A stretch of DNA of 41,282 nucleotides from a virus. The DNA lies in the IMG/VR virus record IMGVR_UViG_3300017743_000032, positions 1 to 41,282 of that record; one strand, given 5' to 3'. Every line of letters starts with the position of its first letter. The stretch's first letter is position 1. Shown here piece by piece: positions 7,630 through 15,856 of the stretch. The notes below the pieces were generated by a model. That model was given only the letters and a program-made list of their open reading frames with translations. It made no database searches and was not told the DNA's origin. The translations under genes were made by a program, and so were the position numbers.

Positions 7630-9108
7630 TTATCCACCTGCTCTATTTCGTGACATAAAGTAAGCACTTCCTAATGCACCCAATCCACCAATTGTCTGTC
7701 CATATATACTTGGTGACTGAATGAACTGTTGACCTTGTGTAAGGCTTATATTTCTAGTGTCGTAAGGTGTTCCTTGTAATACGCCTAATGCGTAGTTTAT
7801 TTGTTCATAAGGATATTCCCTTTGCTCAACATAATCTGCATAAGCCATATCTAAAGCTCTTTGGTCTAGCTCTCTTTGAGCTTGTCCAGAGGTAAATAAA
7901 CCTGCTGCTGCCTGATCACTTAGGGCTTGTGTAAGTGGTGCAAAACCTTGCAAGGCTTCTGTGGCTCTTAATCTACTAGCTTCTTCAGTCTCAAATGCTG
8001 ATCTTGCTGCATCTTGTGCCCCAAATCTAGCTTGCCTTTCTGCATCATATCTAGAACGCATGACGTCTTCTGCACCAAAACGTGCACTTCTATCCCTTTC
8101 AGCCTGTGCTCTGTCTTGCTCAAAGCGACCTCTCATAACATCTTCAGCACCAAATCTAGCTGACCTATCTCTTTCTGCTTGTGCTCTATCTTGTTCGTAT
8201 TGGCTTCGCATTAGGTTTTCTGCAGTAAATCTACCTTCTCTATCTTGCATAAATTGACTACGAAGTAAGTTTTCTGCTCCAAACCTTGCTTGTCTGTCAC
8301 GTTCAGCTTGTGCCCTATCTTGGTCATACCTTCCTGCCGCAAACTGTAGCCCTTGTGCTGCTGCCTGTGCTCTTAAATCAGCAGAACCTCTTGCTCCTTC
8401 ACTTTGTGTTAGGGCTTCTTGTATTCCTAATCTTGACCCACCAAAAGCACCAGACCTAGCTGCTGAAGCTCTATTTCTGGCATTAGCTCTCGCAGTTTGC
8501 CTTTCTAACTCTGCCACTGAGGCGTCTTGTGCACCTTGATATATGTCAAGGAAAGGTTGTGCAGTTTCCATAGTAAATGGCGACATACTATCGCCTACTA
8601 ATTGCTCTCTAGTAGCACCAGTGTAATTACCTAATAAATCTTCACGACTTGCACCTTCATATGCAGGAAGAGAGCTACCTATCAAATCTGCTCTTGATGC
8701 ACCTTGATATGTTGGCAATGCACCACCAAGTAATTCTTCTCTTGATGCCCCACGATATGGACTACCTATTAACTCACTTGTAGACATTCCTTGAAAGCCT
8801 TTACCTAAACCACTAGCCATATCTGAGGCTCTATCTATGTAGTCTTGATATCCAGTCGCATTGTCTCTTAAAAGTCTTTGAGCAGCTAATTCGTCTGGGG
8901 ATAGTTTGGATGTTGCTCCAGTAACTGGGTCTGTATATGATGTTATTCTTGCATCTTCGTATGCTGGGTAAGGTGATCTTGCCAGTGATGACGCTTCTTC
9001 AAATAGTCTTTTACCACCCTCAGAAACCCAACCAGGTAATTGTGTATCTGTTACAACTTCGCTATAATCTGGAAGTGGGTCAACAGTTGTAGTGCAAAAT
9101 CCACCCAT
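7630..9108 (-). CDS. Repeat-rich probable internal virion protein, 492 aa
   Basis: Two kinds of repeat are visible. Residues about 115-175 hold five versions of a YxGASREdLLG unit. Residues about 260-375 hold tandem units of about 20 residues, such as QDRAQAERDRSARFGAEDVM. The latter are Arg/Ala/Glu-rich, predict a long continuous helix, and resemble the alanine- and arginine-rich rods of ejected virion proteins. The N-terminus (MGGFCTTTVDPLPDYSEV) looks like a lipoprotein-style or capping peptide, but no hydrophobic segment precedes its Cys. The C-terminus has an aromatic patch and a Gly-rich end. It is a structural candidate, with no named family. Confidence 0.75.
   Translation of the reverse strand: MGGFCTTTVDPLPDYSEVVTDTQLPGWVSEGGKRLFEEASSLARSPYPAYEDARITSYTDPVTGATSKLSPDELAAQRLLRDNATGYQDYIDRASDMASGLGKGFQGMSTSELIGSPYRGASREELLGGALPTYQGASRADLIGSSLPAYEGASREDLLGNYTGATREQLVGDSMSPFTMETAQPFLDIYQGAQDASVAELERQTARANARNRASAARSGAFGGSRLGIQEALTQSEGARGSADLRAQAAAQGLQFAAGRYDQDRAQAERDRQARFGAENLLRSQFMQDREGRFTAENLMRSQYEQDRAQAERDRSARFGAEDVMRGRFEQDRAQAERDRSARFGAEDVMRSRYDAERQARFGAQDAARSAFETEEASRLRATEALQGFAPLTQALSDQAAAGLFTSGQAQRELDQRALDMAYADYVEQREYPYEQINYALGVLQGTPYDTRNISLTQGQQFIQSPSIYGQTIGGLGALGSAYFMSRNRAGG
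7990..8330 (-). repeat. In-gene tandem repeats encoding RAQAERDR..RFGAED units
   Basis: Approximate span of tandem coding repeats of about 60 bases in the gene at 7630-9108. At least four units share (Q)DRAQAERDR(S/Q)ARFGAE(D/N)(V/L); flanking units are degenerate. Copy number could change by recombination. The boundaries are estimated by eye. Confidence 0.7.
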
Positions 9109-9548
9109 TATTCTTTCTCCACATATGTAGAGCCAGCTTTGACTAGCCCTAATCTTTCATAGAATTTATCCTTTCGATCCAAGTCTCCAGAATAAATATG
9201 CCCTAATCTCACTTTAAGTTTAGCATCTTTTGCCACTTTGATAAACGCCTTTATTAGTGATACTGCAGAATCAGTTTTTCTTTGTGAAGGCGTTACATAA
9301 AACCATACATCAGACAAATAAGGCTGATTAGACCACCAGTCAGTTGTGGTCATGCCACCTATAGAGCCAGTAATCATATTGTCTTTAATGCTTACCAAAA
9401 CTAAACCCTTGTGAACCACTTCGTTGATTTTATTAATCAACTTGTATTCGTCTATGGGTGCTAAATTTATTTCAGTATTGCTATGCATCTCCTTGAGCAT
9501 AACATACAAAGCTGATATTTCATTAGCACCAGCTCTAACAACTTGCAT
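9108..9548 (-). CDS. GNAT-family acetyltransferase
   Basis: 146 residues with the GNAT order: an N-terminal helix pair (ANEISALYVMLKEMH), a beta meander (LVLVSIKDNMITGSIGGM), then beta4-alpha3 (LSDVWFYVTPSQRKTDSAVSLIKAFIKVAKD) and a C-terminal FYERLGLVKAGSTYVEK, which is typical of the fold. The acyl-CoA loop is the degenerate form QRKTDS rather than Q/RxxGxG/A. Similar small GNATs occur among structural genes of marine phages; targets are unknown. It is not closely similar to the GNATs at 1504-3242. It overlaps both neighbours by one base. Confidence 0.8.
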   Translation of the reverse strand: MQVVRAGANEISALYVMLKEMHSNTEINLAPIDEYKLINKINEVVHKGLVLVSIKDNMITGSIGGMTTTDWWSNQPYLSDVWFYVTPSQRKTDSAVSLIKAFIKVAKDAKLKVRLGHIYSGDLDRKDKFYERLGLVKAGSTYVEKE

Positions 9549-9919
9549 TACATATTACCTAATGCACCCATGTCTTTAGGCATATCACCTATTCCCATCT
9601 GATCTTCTTCCATTGCATCGCCAGCACCACTTTGCTCAACCATTTCAATTAATTGTTGCATTTCTGGCAATAATTTAACTAAAACACTAGCAACCTCTGG
9701 TGTGATTGCTTTGTCTAACATTTGCAACTCTTCTGGAGTCATGTTTGTTAGCCTCATGAAAAGTGCATTTTTTATGCCTTCACTTGGTCTCATGATAACA
9801 TCATTTGCCTCTTGAGGCATACCCATGTCTAGTTGAGGATTTGCAGGCATTCTATCTCTAATACCCATCTGAGCCTCCATAGGCATTCTTTCGCCCATCA
9901 TTTCCATATCTTCAGCCAT
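9548..9919 (-). CDS. Met-rich acidic small protein
   Basis: 123 residues from the ATG at 9919. That start is chosen because AAGGAGGT, formed by the last codons of the upstream gene, is placed correctly for it; an upstream in-frame start would overlap that gene. The protein is strikingly rich in Met and in Gln, Glu and Asp, with a central helical segment (MTPEELQMLDKAITPEVASVL). No catalytic motif is visible. It resembles in composition the Met-rich protein at 38867-39355, and both neighbour a protein with the same C-terminal domain. Function unknown; virion or assembly role suspected. Confidence 0.75.
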   Translation of the reverse strand: MAEDMEMMGERMPMEAQMGIRDRMPANPQLDMGMPQEANDVIMRPSEGIKNALFMRLTNMTPEELQMLDKAITPEVASVLVKLLPEMQQLIEMVEQSGAGDAMEEDQMGIGDMPKDMGALGNM

Positions 9920-9921
9920 GA

Positions 9922-11304
9922 TTAAACCTCCTTTGTTTCGTATAATACTGACCAATCTGTTTCTTTACAAAATAAGCCCAAAGTCCAACAAGCTGGCTCA
10001 AAGATTTTTCTATAAAGTTTACCAAGATAATCTGGCTTCTTTCTTTCGCCATATATGTAAGCTATTTCGTTTGCACGATGTTTTACCACATGTGTCCAAA
10101 ATTTTACATATTTACCTTTTCTCATTTGCTTTACCATCCACAATGCCCATAGATGATATCCATTTACATGTTTTGTAGATAGATAATCTCTAGTGAACTT
10201 GTAGTCATTGATAAGTTCTTTCCTTGTTATCAAGCCTTGTTTATTCAATTCATTACATATCACTCGACCACCAAGTGCTCCACCAATCATACCTCCAATA
10301 GCTGTACCTATTCCTGGTAATATAGCAGTACCTATGGATTGACCTATAGTAGTTCCAATCCCAGTCTTTGCTGCCTTTTCAACATCGCCTGTCAAAACAA
10401 GTGTGGTTGCTGCTGAAAACAACCCAGCAGTACCTGCCTGTCCAATATTTGCTTTACCTGCATCTGAAAATGGGTTTATTCTATCACCTACATTTTCAAC
10501 ATACCCAGATACCCCAGAAGCACTTGAAGATGTAACTGGTGCTCCAATATTTCCAAGTTTTGTTCCTTGTGTGGCAATATCATCGAAATCACCCATAAAT
10601 TCAGGTGCTACTTTATATAAACCACCATCAGAACCAAATCCCATACCTTGTTGAGCCATTGCACCTTGGTCATAAACAGACATTGTCATTTTGTCTGGGC
10701 CCAGCAAACTTGAGCTTTCTACTGTAATATCTTGCTGAAATGGCTCTAGTTGATTGTACAAAGCTTCGTTTCCAGTCATCTTTGCTGTTTTCAAAGTGTC
10801 TAATTCAGGAATATAAGCTTGATTAGTTTTTAAATTGGCAGGATCAAAGCCTCTTCGAAGTTCATCTGTTAATCCATATGGGCTACGAGTAAATGTATCT
10901 AAAGCTCCCTCTCCTGCTCTACTTAATGCATCACCTTTGTAGTAACCACCTGGATTAACTATAGCTTCGCCAACTGCTGAACCAACTCTAGGGAGTACGC
11001 CTAATGCAGTTTCTGCTATAGCGTCAGCAAAAGTTGGAGCTTCTGGGTTCTGTAATCTGTATTGTTCATATTGCCTTTGGTATTCTCTATCTTCTGGTCT
11101 ATTTGGGTCATAGGTTCTTTCCCCAACCTTGACTTGTCTAATAAACTCAAAGATAGGCATAGCTTTTGTGCCATATACATTTTGTAAATTATCACCTTGA
11201 CCACTTGAGTAGGCTCTATTTTCGTAAATATTATATGTTTTTGGTGTGTCAAGTGAATCAGATAAATTTAACACATTCCCAAGTTCATCATATTGCACAG
11301 CCAT
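9922..11304 (-). CDS. Virion-type protein with shared C-terminal Cys/Tyr/Trp domain
   Basis: 460 residues. The N-terminal 330 are hydrophilic and then Gly/Ala-rich, ending in a hydrophobic glycine-zipper stretch (IGTTIGQSIGTAILPGIGTAIGG, about 315-345) that could insert in membrane. A distinct domain follows (about 350-450), beginning ICNELNKQG and containing Y.....NGYHLWALWM and a late Cys (PACWTLG). The protein at 37742-38866 ends in the same type of domain. Such C-terminal domains recur on marine phage proteins of unknown function. An ejection or membrane role is inference from the glycine-zipper segment. Confidence 0.7.
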   Translation of the reverse strand: MAVQYDELGNVLNLSDSLDTPKTYNIYENRAYSSGQGDNLQNVYGTKAMPIFEFIRQVKVGERTYDPNRPEDREYQRQYEQYRLQNPEAPTFADAIAETALGVLPRVGSAVGEAIVNPGGYYKGDALSRAGEGALDTFTRSPYGLTDELRRGFDPANLKTNQAYIPELDTLKTAKMTGNEALYNQLEPFQQDITVESSSLLGPDKMTMSVYDQGAMAQQGMGFGSDGGLYKVAPEFMGDFDDIATQGTKLGNIGAPVTSSSASGVSGYVENVGDRINPFSDAGKANIGQAGTAGLFSAATTLVLTGDVEKAAKTGIGTTIGQSIGTAILPGIGTAIGGMIGGALGGRVICNELNKQGLITRKELINDYKFTRDYLSTKHVNGYHLWALWMVKQMRKGKYVKFWTHVVKHRANEIAYIYGERKKPDYLGKLYRKIFEPACWTLGLFCKETDWSVLYETKEV

Positions 11305-11314
11305 TTTAAACTCC

Positions 11315-11635
11315 TTATGTAACCTCTAGAAAACTACCTACAACATGCAATCTGTCTGCAGTTGCTGCAGTTACTTTTAGAATTTGATCTTCTTCTAGCA
11401 CCAAAGGTTGCGTTAACAATTCTTCTGTTCCATTTGCACCAATAGTCTTTGTTTTGTATATACTAAACACATTAGCCCCATTTGTTAAGGTTAAAGTTAT
11501 AGTATCGCCACTTCCACTATCATCTGACACTAATATTGATTTGAATATCGCACTTGTTGCAGTAGGTGCAGTGTACAAAGTTGTTGCATCAGTTGTAGTC
11601 AAGTCTAGTAGTGCATTTTTATAACTATTAGCCAT
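11315..11635 (-). CDS. Small beta-rich phage structural protein, 106 aa
   Basis: A compact, Thr-rich beta protein (LLDLTTTDATTLYTAPT..., ending RLHVVGSFLEVT). Short proteins of this type are common beside tail and fibre genes in phages of this style and are probably virion components, but I do not recognise a named family. It overlaps the upstream 62-residue gene by eight bases. No signal or membrane segment. Confidence 0.65.
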   Translation of the reverse strand: MANSYKNALLDLTTTDATTLYTAPTATSAIFKSILVSDDSGSGDTITLTLTNGANVFSIYKTKTIGANGTEELLTQPLVLEEDQILKVTAATADRLHVVGSFLEVT

Positions 11636-11816
11636 TAAACCAACTCACTGCCTCAGAAATCTCTTGTGTTGTTTTACTTGATGAATTTTGTGACAATATA
11701 ATGTTTCTTGTCTGCAATTCTAATGAATTTACTAAAGAATTTGCCCACGTTGTGGAGTATGTGCCAGTTGGGGTAGGCATTCTAATATTAAGATTTGTTG
11801 GTGCTGACTCACTCAT
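11628..11816 (-). CDS. Small hypothetical protein, 62 aa
   Basis: Starts at an ATGA overlap with the stop of the large tail gene upstream and ends inside the next gene, so it belongs to the translational chain. The sequence contains MPTPTGTYSTTWANSLVNSLE, typical of short phage tail-associated peptides that carry an N-terminal Pro/Thr stretch and a helical end (ISEAVSWFNG). Function unknown. Confidence 0.6.
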   Translation of the reverse strand: MSESAPTNLNIRMPTPTGTYSTTWANSLVNSLELQTRNIILSQNSSSKTTQEISEAVSWFNG

Positions 11817-13717
11817 CTAAAACCATCCTGTCTTGTGTTTATTCTAAAATCGCCTAATTGCCACTGATCTTCTGTACCTGTGCTTGCTATTTTCATTGTC
11901 ATTTGTCTTGCTTTCGCTCTAGTGCTAACCTTTTCTGTTTGATTAGTAACAGTAAAAGTGCCCTTTGTTATATCAGGGGCATTAGGGTATTTTCTAGTTT
12001 TTAACGTAATAGATAAACTTGTATCGTCAGTAGCAGTCAAGTCAGGTATAATTTTATCTACTAAAAATGTATTATCACCACCTTGTGATATTTCCATAGC
12101 AGAACTTTCTACAAAACTATTCATTGCAGAGCCATTGTCGCTTGTCCCAGTTTCATGATTATAAAGTATTCCATTTTCATCAAAAGCAAAAGGCACTTGC
12201 CTAACGCCAAATGCGTCTGACCAAACAGTTCTATTTAAAGTACCTACTGACCAAGCTAATTCTTGATAATTGTATGTTACATAACTATCAGGCTCTGGGT
12301 TATCAGCTTCCCTTGGATTATCGTTGCTAACATAAAACCAAGTAATCTCATTAAATTTTTTGTTATGACCAACAACTGTTTTGTCAATATAATTTAGTTG
12401 CATTCTGTCATAAACGAAATACTGCACTGAGCAAGGCAAGTCTTTGACAATCCCATCATATATAAAGAAACTAGATTTCCCCATCCAATATACTGTGTTG
12501 TCTACAGATATAATTGTGTTTTTACCAGCAGCACCACAATTTGTAGCAAGTAACCTAAAGGAAAATATAAATGGCGGACCTATAAAACTCATGCCATAAG
12601 CTGCCTCGTCAGTAGCTATGAATGTTTCATCTTTGGCATTTGCTACGCCAATAATCTTAGTGCCCACCTCTAGCCTTTGGTCTCCTGCAGTATTAGTTAC
12701 TGTTGGTTGCCATTGTGCAAAATTCTCTTGGTTTGACCACCTAACTAACATAGGGTCGATGTTGCCTAAGCTTCCTATTGGGTCGCTACCAAAACATACT
12801 AGATGTCTATCTGGAAAAGATATCAATGAAACTCTAGCAGTAGTAGGCACAGAAGTGGCGTCTGCCTCATCTGAAACCAATGAAGCTCTGGTCATCTCAC
12901 CTACTGAGGTATCCCAATAATATATTTGTCCATTACGAACAGTAGCTATCAAATCTTCACCCCAAAGATTTAAACTCCATTGTGAATTTTCTAACCTAAT
13001 ATCACTTTGGTTAGTGCTTCTGGGTGTTCCCCATGTACCTGTGCTCCATGTGCCAACACCCCATCCTAGTGCTGGATCTGCTGACTGCTGACCTAATCCT
13101 TCTTGTACACCTATTAGATATTTAACATCTAAACTAGTGCCACCACCAGTTGCAGTACTACTGGCTGCCGTTGGTACTGTTATACTATAACTATTGGCGT
13201 TTATATATGTTATTTGGTATCCTTCTATACGATTTAGTGTATCAGCATCTATGCCTCCAACTGCAGTGGCTTGCTCCATAATTATAAAGTCACCATCTGA
13301 AGCACCATGAGATGTGTCAGTTACAGTTACAGTCGTGCTCCCATCTGTAGTTGATAATGGATTGCTTAAATTTGTAGATGTGGCTCTTAATGGAGTTATG
13401 TCGTATAGAGCGTTATTTACAATCAAATATAGATGATTGTGTGTACCTATAGCAATTCTATCTTCGCCATCAGTATTTGCTCTCCATGATATCATGTTTC
13501 TAGCAATACCTTGTATTGTGGCTTCTTCATTAGTTATATCGCCATTTGCATCAACTTTGTCATATACTTCCTTTAACCATCCTCCAATTTTCTCTGCATA
13601 ACCATTTTTAAATCTAATAAAGTTTCCATCTATCCAATACGGCCCGTTCTTACCAGCAGCATATTGTGTGATATCCTTTACTATTCCTGGTTTAATTTGC
13701 ATCAATTGTAATGGCAT
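11813..13717 (-). CDS. P22 gp10-like tail / DNA-stabilisation protein
   Basis: 634 residues. The N-terminus is of the KPGIVKDITQYAAGKNGPYWIDGNFIRF style, which in phages marks the large tail hub or packaged-DNA-stabilisation protein (P22 gp10 class). Repeated beta-rich blades with Trp (RWSNQENFAQWQPT; VYWMGKSSFFIYDG; ITWFYVSND) fit a propeller-like fold. The C-terminal stretch ends LGDFRINTRQDGFR, a typical end for this class. In P22, gp10 binds under the gp4 ring and closes the DNA channel. A gp4-like gene is present at 22551, so the pair supports a short tail. Assignment is by motif style, not by alignment. Confidence 0.65.
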   Translation of the reverse strand: MPLQLMQIKPGIVKDITQYAAGKNGPYWIDGNFIRFKNGYAEKIGGWLKEVYDKVDANGDITNEEATIQGIARNMISWRANTDGEDRIAIGTHNHLYLIVNNALYDITPLRATSTNLSNPLSTTDGSTTVTVTDTSHGASDGDFIIMEQATAVGGIDADTLNRIEGYQITYINANSYSITVPTAASSTATGGGTSLDVKYLIGVQEGLGQQSADPALGWGVGTWSTGTWGTPRSTNQSDIRLENSQWSLNLWGEDLIATVRNGQIYYWDTSVGEMTRASLVSDEADATSVPTTARVSLISFPDRHLVCFGSDPIGSLGNIDPMLVRWSNQENFAQWQPTVTNTAGDQRLEVGTKIIGVANAKDETFIATDEAAYGMSFIGPPFIFSFRLLATNCGAAGKNTIISVDNTVYWMGKSSFFIYDGIVKDLPCSVQYFVYDRMQLNYIDKTVVGHNKKFNEITWFYVSNDNPREADNPEPDSYVTYNYQELAWSVGTLNRTVWSDAFGVRQVPFAFDENGILYNHETGTSDNGSAMNSFVESSAMEISQGGDNTFLVDKIIPDLTATDDTSLSITLKTRKYPNAPDITKGTFTVTNQTEKVSTRAKARQMTMKIASTGTEDQWQLGDFRINTRQDGFR

Positions 13718-14169
13718 TATGTAACAAACCCTATATTTCTCATTCTTTCACAAAGCCTATTAGCTCTATTAGGAACTTGTTTTGCCCATTTACTATCTTC
13801 CATTTGTATTGCTGCTTCTATCCAATTATGATCATCTACTGCCGCTTTCATTTTTTTAAATGCACTTAAACGAGGGCGACCAAGATTAAACATCATATTG
13901 GCAATGATTAATTGTGCCTCTTCTGGCAACTCATAAAAGTTGTCATAGAGTATGGTGCAGTCATCTAAGACCTTTTCTATGTCTTCAGCAAATAACTCAT
14001 TTACTCTTTCTACAGAAACTGGATCTCCTACTTCTAAATTGTTTTCTGGGTCTGTAGCTCTACATAGATGCCCAATGCCACAAGTCTTGTACCCAAGATG
14101 ATCTAGGTATATTTCGTACTCACAACCTTCGTCTTCTATTAATTGCTGTTTTAAAACTTCTATATCCAT
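13717..14169 (-). CDS. Endolysin, T4-type lysozyme (GH24)
   Basis: 150 residues, close to the 164 of T4 lysozyme. The catalytic triad is visible: Glu14 (IEDEGCE), Asp23 (IYLDHLGY) and Thr29 (KTCGIGH), with the GIGH motif right after. The C-terminal part holds the substrate-lobe signature MMFNLG and KSKWAKQVPNRA-like sequence (DSKWAKQVPNRANRL). It cleaves the beta-1,4 bonds between N-acetylmuramic acid and N-acetylglucosamine in peptidoglycan. There is no signal peptide, so it should need the holin encoded directly upstream; the two genes overlap by one base. Confidence 0.95.
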   Translation of the reverse strand: MDIEVLKQQLIEDEGCEYEIYLDHLGYKTCGIGHLCRATDPENNLEVGDPVSVERVNELFAEDIEKVLDDCTILYDNFYELPEEAQLIIANMMFNLGRPRLSAFKKMKAAVDDHNWIEAAIQMEDSKWAKQVPNRANRLCERMRNIGFVT

Positions 14170-14564
14170 TACTTAGTTAATCCTTTTTGCTTCTCATATG
14201 TTCTGAGCCCGCCAAGTCCCAGCATTCCCATCAAAACGGTCATAAGTGAACCCATATCAAAACTTGGCAAATCTGGTATAGTTACTCCTAAATATGCACA
14301 TAAGAATATTGTAACAGGAGCTAGGACAAAATGCCAACATAAAGCGATACCACATGTCCAACCAATAAATGGTCTCCAGCCTGCAACAAATATTGATTTG
14401 TGTTGTGCTTCTGCTTTGTTGATTTCTAACTGACCTTTAGCAAGTTCTTGAGCATGTTTCTCAGACATGGTGGCTATATCGTGAGCCAATTTAGCCTTTT
14501 GGTCTTTGTCTTCTATGAATTTGTCTAAAAGTCCTGTAACGGGACCAATTAAAGCTTGCAACAT
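14169..14564 (-). CDS. Holin, GTA_holin_3TM type
   Basis: 131 residues: an N-terminal amphipathic, charged helix (KFIEDKDQKAKLAHDIATMSEKHAQE), then AGWRPFIGWTCGIALCW, hydrophobic segments at about 68-95 and 103-120, and a short basic tail (TYEKQKGLTK). The WRPFIGW motif and layout match the three-transmembrane holin family (PF11351) found in gene-transfer agents and many marine phages. It lies immediately upstream of the endolysin gene, which fits its pore-forming role at lysis. Confidence 0.9.
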   Translation of the reverse strand: MLQALIGPVTGLLDKFIEDKDQKAKLAHDIATMSEKHAQELAKGQLEINKAEAQHKSIFVAGWRPFIGWTCGIALCWHFVLAPVTIFLCAYLGVTIPDLPSFDMGSLMTVLMGMLGLGGLRTYEKQKGLTK

Positions 14565-14758
14565 TAATATACCCTCACCTTATTTGTATCTACATTAGCT
14601 ACCAATTTACACATACATTGATAAACTTGCTCTTTATCATTTTTTTTAATAATTTGATTATGCAACTGATTTTTATAAGCCAAACAGTCATTTATGTTTT
14701 TAAAGTATATAAATTCCATTGTAGCCCCTAAATAACAGACTAGCATGAACGCAGTCAC
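14564..14758 (-). CDS. Small secreted or membrane-anchored protein in the lysis cassette
   Basis: Up to 64 residues if it starts at the GTG (14758) that overlaps the upstream TGA; an ATG at 14746 is the alternative, and a third ATG at 14719 has a fair AGGGG ribosome site. The hydrophobic N-terminus (FMLVCYLGAT) resembles a signal peptide, and the mature part has three Cys, including a CMC pair. Short proteins of this kind (YFKNINDCLAYKNQL pattern) accompany holin genes in marine phages; the function is not known. A spanin role cannot be shown. Confidence 0.6.
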   Translation of the reverse strand: MTAFMLVCYLGATMEFIYFKNINDCLAYKNQLHNQIIKKNDKEQVYQCMCKLVANVDTNKVRVY

Positions 14759-15063
14759 TTTCTAGACATCCATGCAGTAGTACCCATATATGCCCCTACA
14801 ATACCAGCACCTGATAAATAAAATAGGTTCGATATATCAGATAACGCCTTAACTCTTTCTATATCTACAAAAAACATAGCTAGTGTAAACAAGCCCATAG
14901 ATATTAATGTATACCTAGCCATTCTCAGTTGGGCTAAGTGTTTTCTTAATTCGTCTTCAGTTTTTTTTATTTCTTTAACATGAGATAGCTCTTCGTCAGT
15001 TACGATACCATCGCCATCTTCATCGTATTCTTCGTATTTACTATTTTTTTGAAATTTCTTCAT
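14755..15063 (-). CDS. EF-hand-containing membrane protein
   Basis: 102 residues from the ATG at 15063, two bases after the upstream stop. An earlier in-frame start would overlap the upstream gene by 35 bases, so it is less likely. Residues 14-25 are a perfect EF-hand loop (DEDGDGIVTDEE: Asp at 1, 3 and 5, Gly at 6, Glu at 12). A charged helix and two hydrophobic helices follow (YTLISMGLFTLAMFFV and ISNLFYLSGAGIVGAYMG). The loop suggests binding of calcium on one side of the membrane. It sits within the lysis cassette, so a role in the timing or localisation of lysis is possible but unproven. Confidence 0.7.
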   Translation of the reverse strand: MKKFQKNSKYEEYDEDGDGIVTDEELSHVKEIKKTEDELRKHLAQLRMARYTLISMGLFTLAMFFVDIERVKALSDISNLFYLSGAGIVGAYMGTTAWMSRK

Positions 15064-15064
15064 T

Positions 15065-15229
15065 TTACATTTTGTATATAATAGTTGCCATAAATACAAT
15101 TAAAGTACTTGCAAAGCCTATCATTATGCTTTCAATTCTTTTAATACGAAGAATAGTTTCCTTCCAGCGTTCTGCACAAACTGCCTCGTGAGTGTCTAAT
15201 TGAGCTTTAACTTCTGTTGTTTTTACCAT
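15065..15229 (-). CDS. Small single-span membrane protein (XhlA-like layout)
   Basis: 54 residues from the ATG at 15229, chosen because GAGG lies six bases upstream; an in-frame ATG at 15250 has no such site. A helical charged half (AVCAERWKETILRIKRIES) precedes one C-terminal membrane helix (IMIGFASTLIVFMATIIY). The layout is like haemolysin XhlA-type and other accessory lysis proteins, but it is short and the match is by shape only. It heads the lysis cassette. Confidence 0.6.
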   Translation of the reverse strand: MVKTTEVKAQLDTHEAVCAERWKETILRIKRIESIMIGFASTLIVFMATIIYKM

Positions 15230-15286
15230 TTCAACCTCATTTGTATACATACATAATACACAAAAAAGACTTTTTAGACTAGCCCA

Positions 15287-15856
15287 TTATTTAAAAGGTT
15301 GTCCACAGAACCATGCTACTAAGGAGTATCTTGTTCCTTTTGTTACAGGTCTTACTCTGTGTACCATGTAAGATGGAAAAACAATTACAGTTCCCATTTT
15401 TTCTTTTATTAAGTTCTTGTCTTCAAAAAACTCAAACTCGCCACCTTCATAATCTTCATTAAGCACAATTGTCATTGATAATTTTCTAGTTGTTCTATGA
15501 AGAAATTTGTTGATTGGGTTATTAAATCTTGTAAAGCCATCTCCATCAAAATGAAAATCGTAATGCCCATCTTTTTCGTATTCTGTTATTTGCATTGGCT
15601 CACAAGCACTAATTTCAAAGTTCCAGTTTGAGTTTTTGTTTGCAGTGTGTAAAAACTCCCAACATATATTAAAAAGCCATTCATCATTTGACCATGCCAC
15701 ATTGGTTTTTCTTTTTTCTTTGTCAAGTTTGATTTCTGTAGTCACACCTACTTTTGCTTCTTCCCATTTACCTTTTCCTAACTCAATAATTTTTTGACAT
15801 ATTTCTTTATTTAAAGCTTTATCAAAGACCCAATATGCATGTTTGGCATCACCCAT
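15287..15856 (-). CDS. 2OG-Fe(II) oxygenase, prolyl-4-hydroxylase-like (1 of 3)
   Basis: 189 residues. The facial triad is visible as His102 and Asp104 (YEKDGHYDFHFD) and His166 (PSYMVHRV), with the 2-oxoglutarate-binding Arg176 (GTRYSL). The N-terminal half is the usual helix-rich lead-in, and GGEFEFF precedes the second His as in PKHD/P4H-type enzymes. Such enzymes couple oxidation of 2-oxoglutarate to hydroxylation of a peptide, sugar or small molecule. The target is unknown. It is the last of three adjacent oxygenase genes placed between tail-fibre and lysis genes. Confidence 0.9.
   Translation of the reverse strand: MGDAKHAYWVFDKALNKEICQKIIELGKGKWEEAKVGVTTEIKLDKEKRKTNVAWSNDEWLFNICWEFLHTANKNSNWNFEISACEPMQITEYEKDGHYDFHFDGDGFTRFNNPINKFLHRTTRKLSMTIVLNEDYEGGEFEFFEDKNLIKEKMGTVIVFPSYMVHRVRPVTKGTRYSLVAWFCGQPFK

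Noticed and set aside
15242-15290. TGTATACA palindrome and short A/T hairpin near 15260 as promoter or terminator
   Set aside because: No -35 box at a fitting distance and no GC stem; too weak to call.
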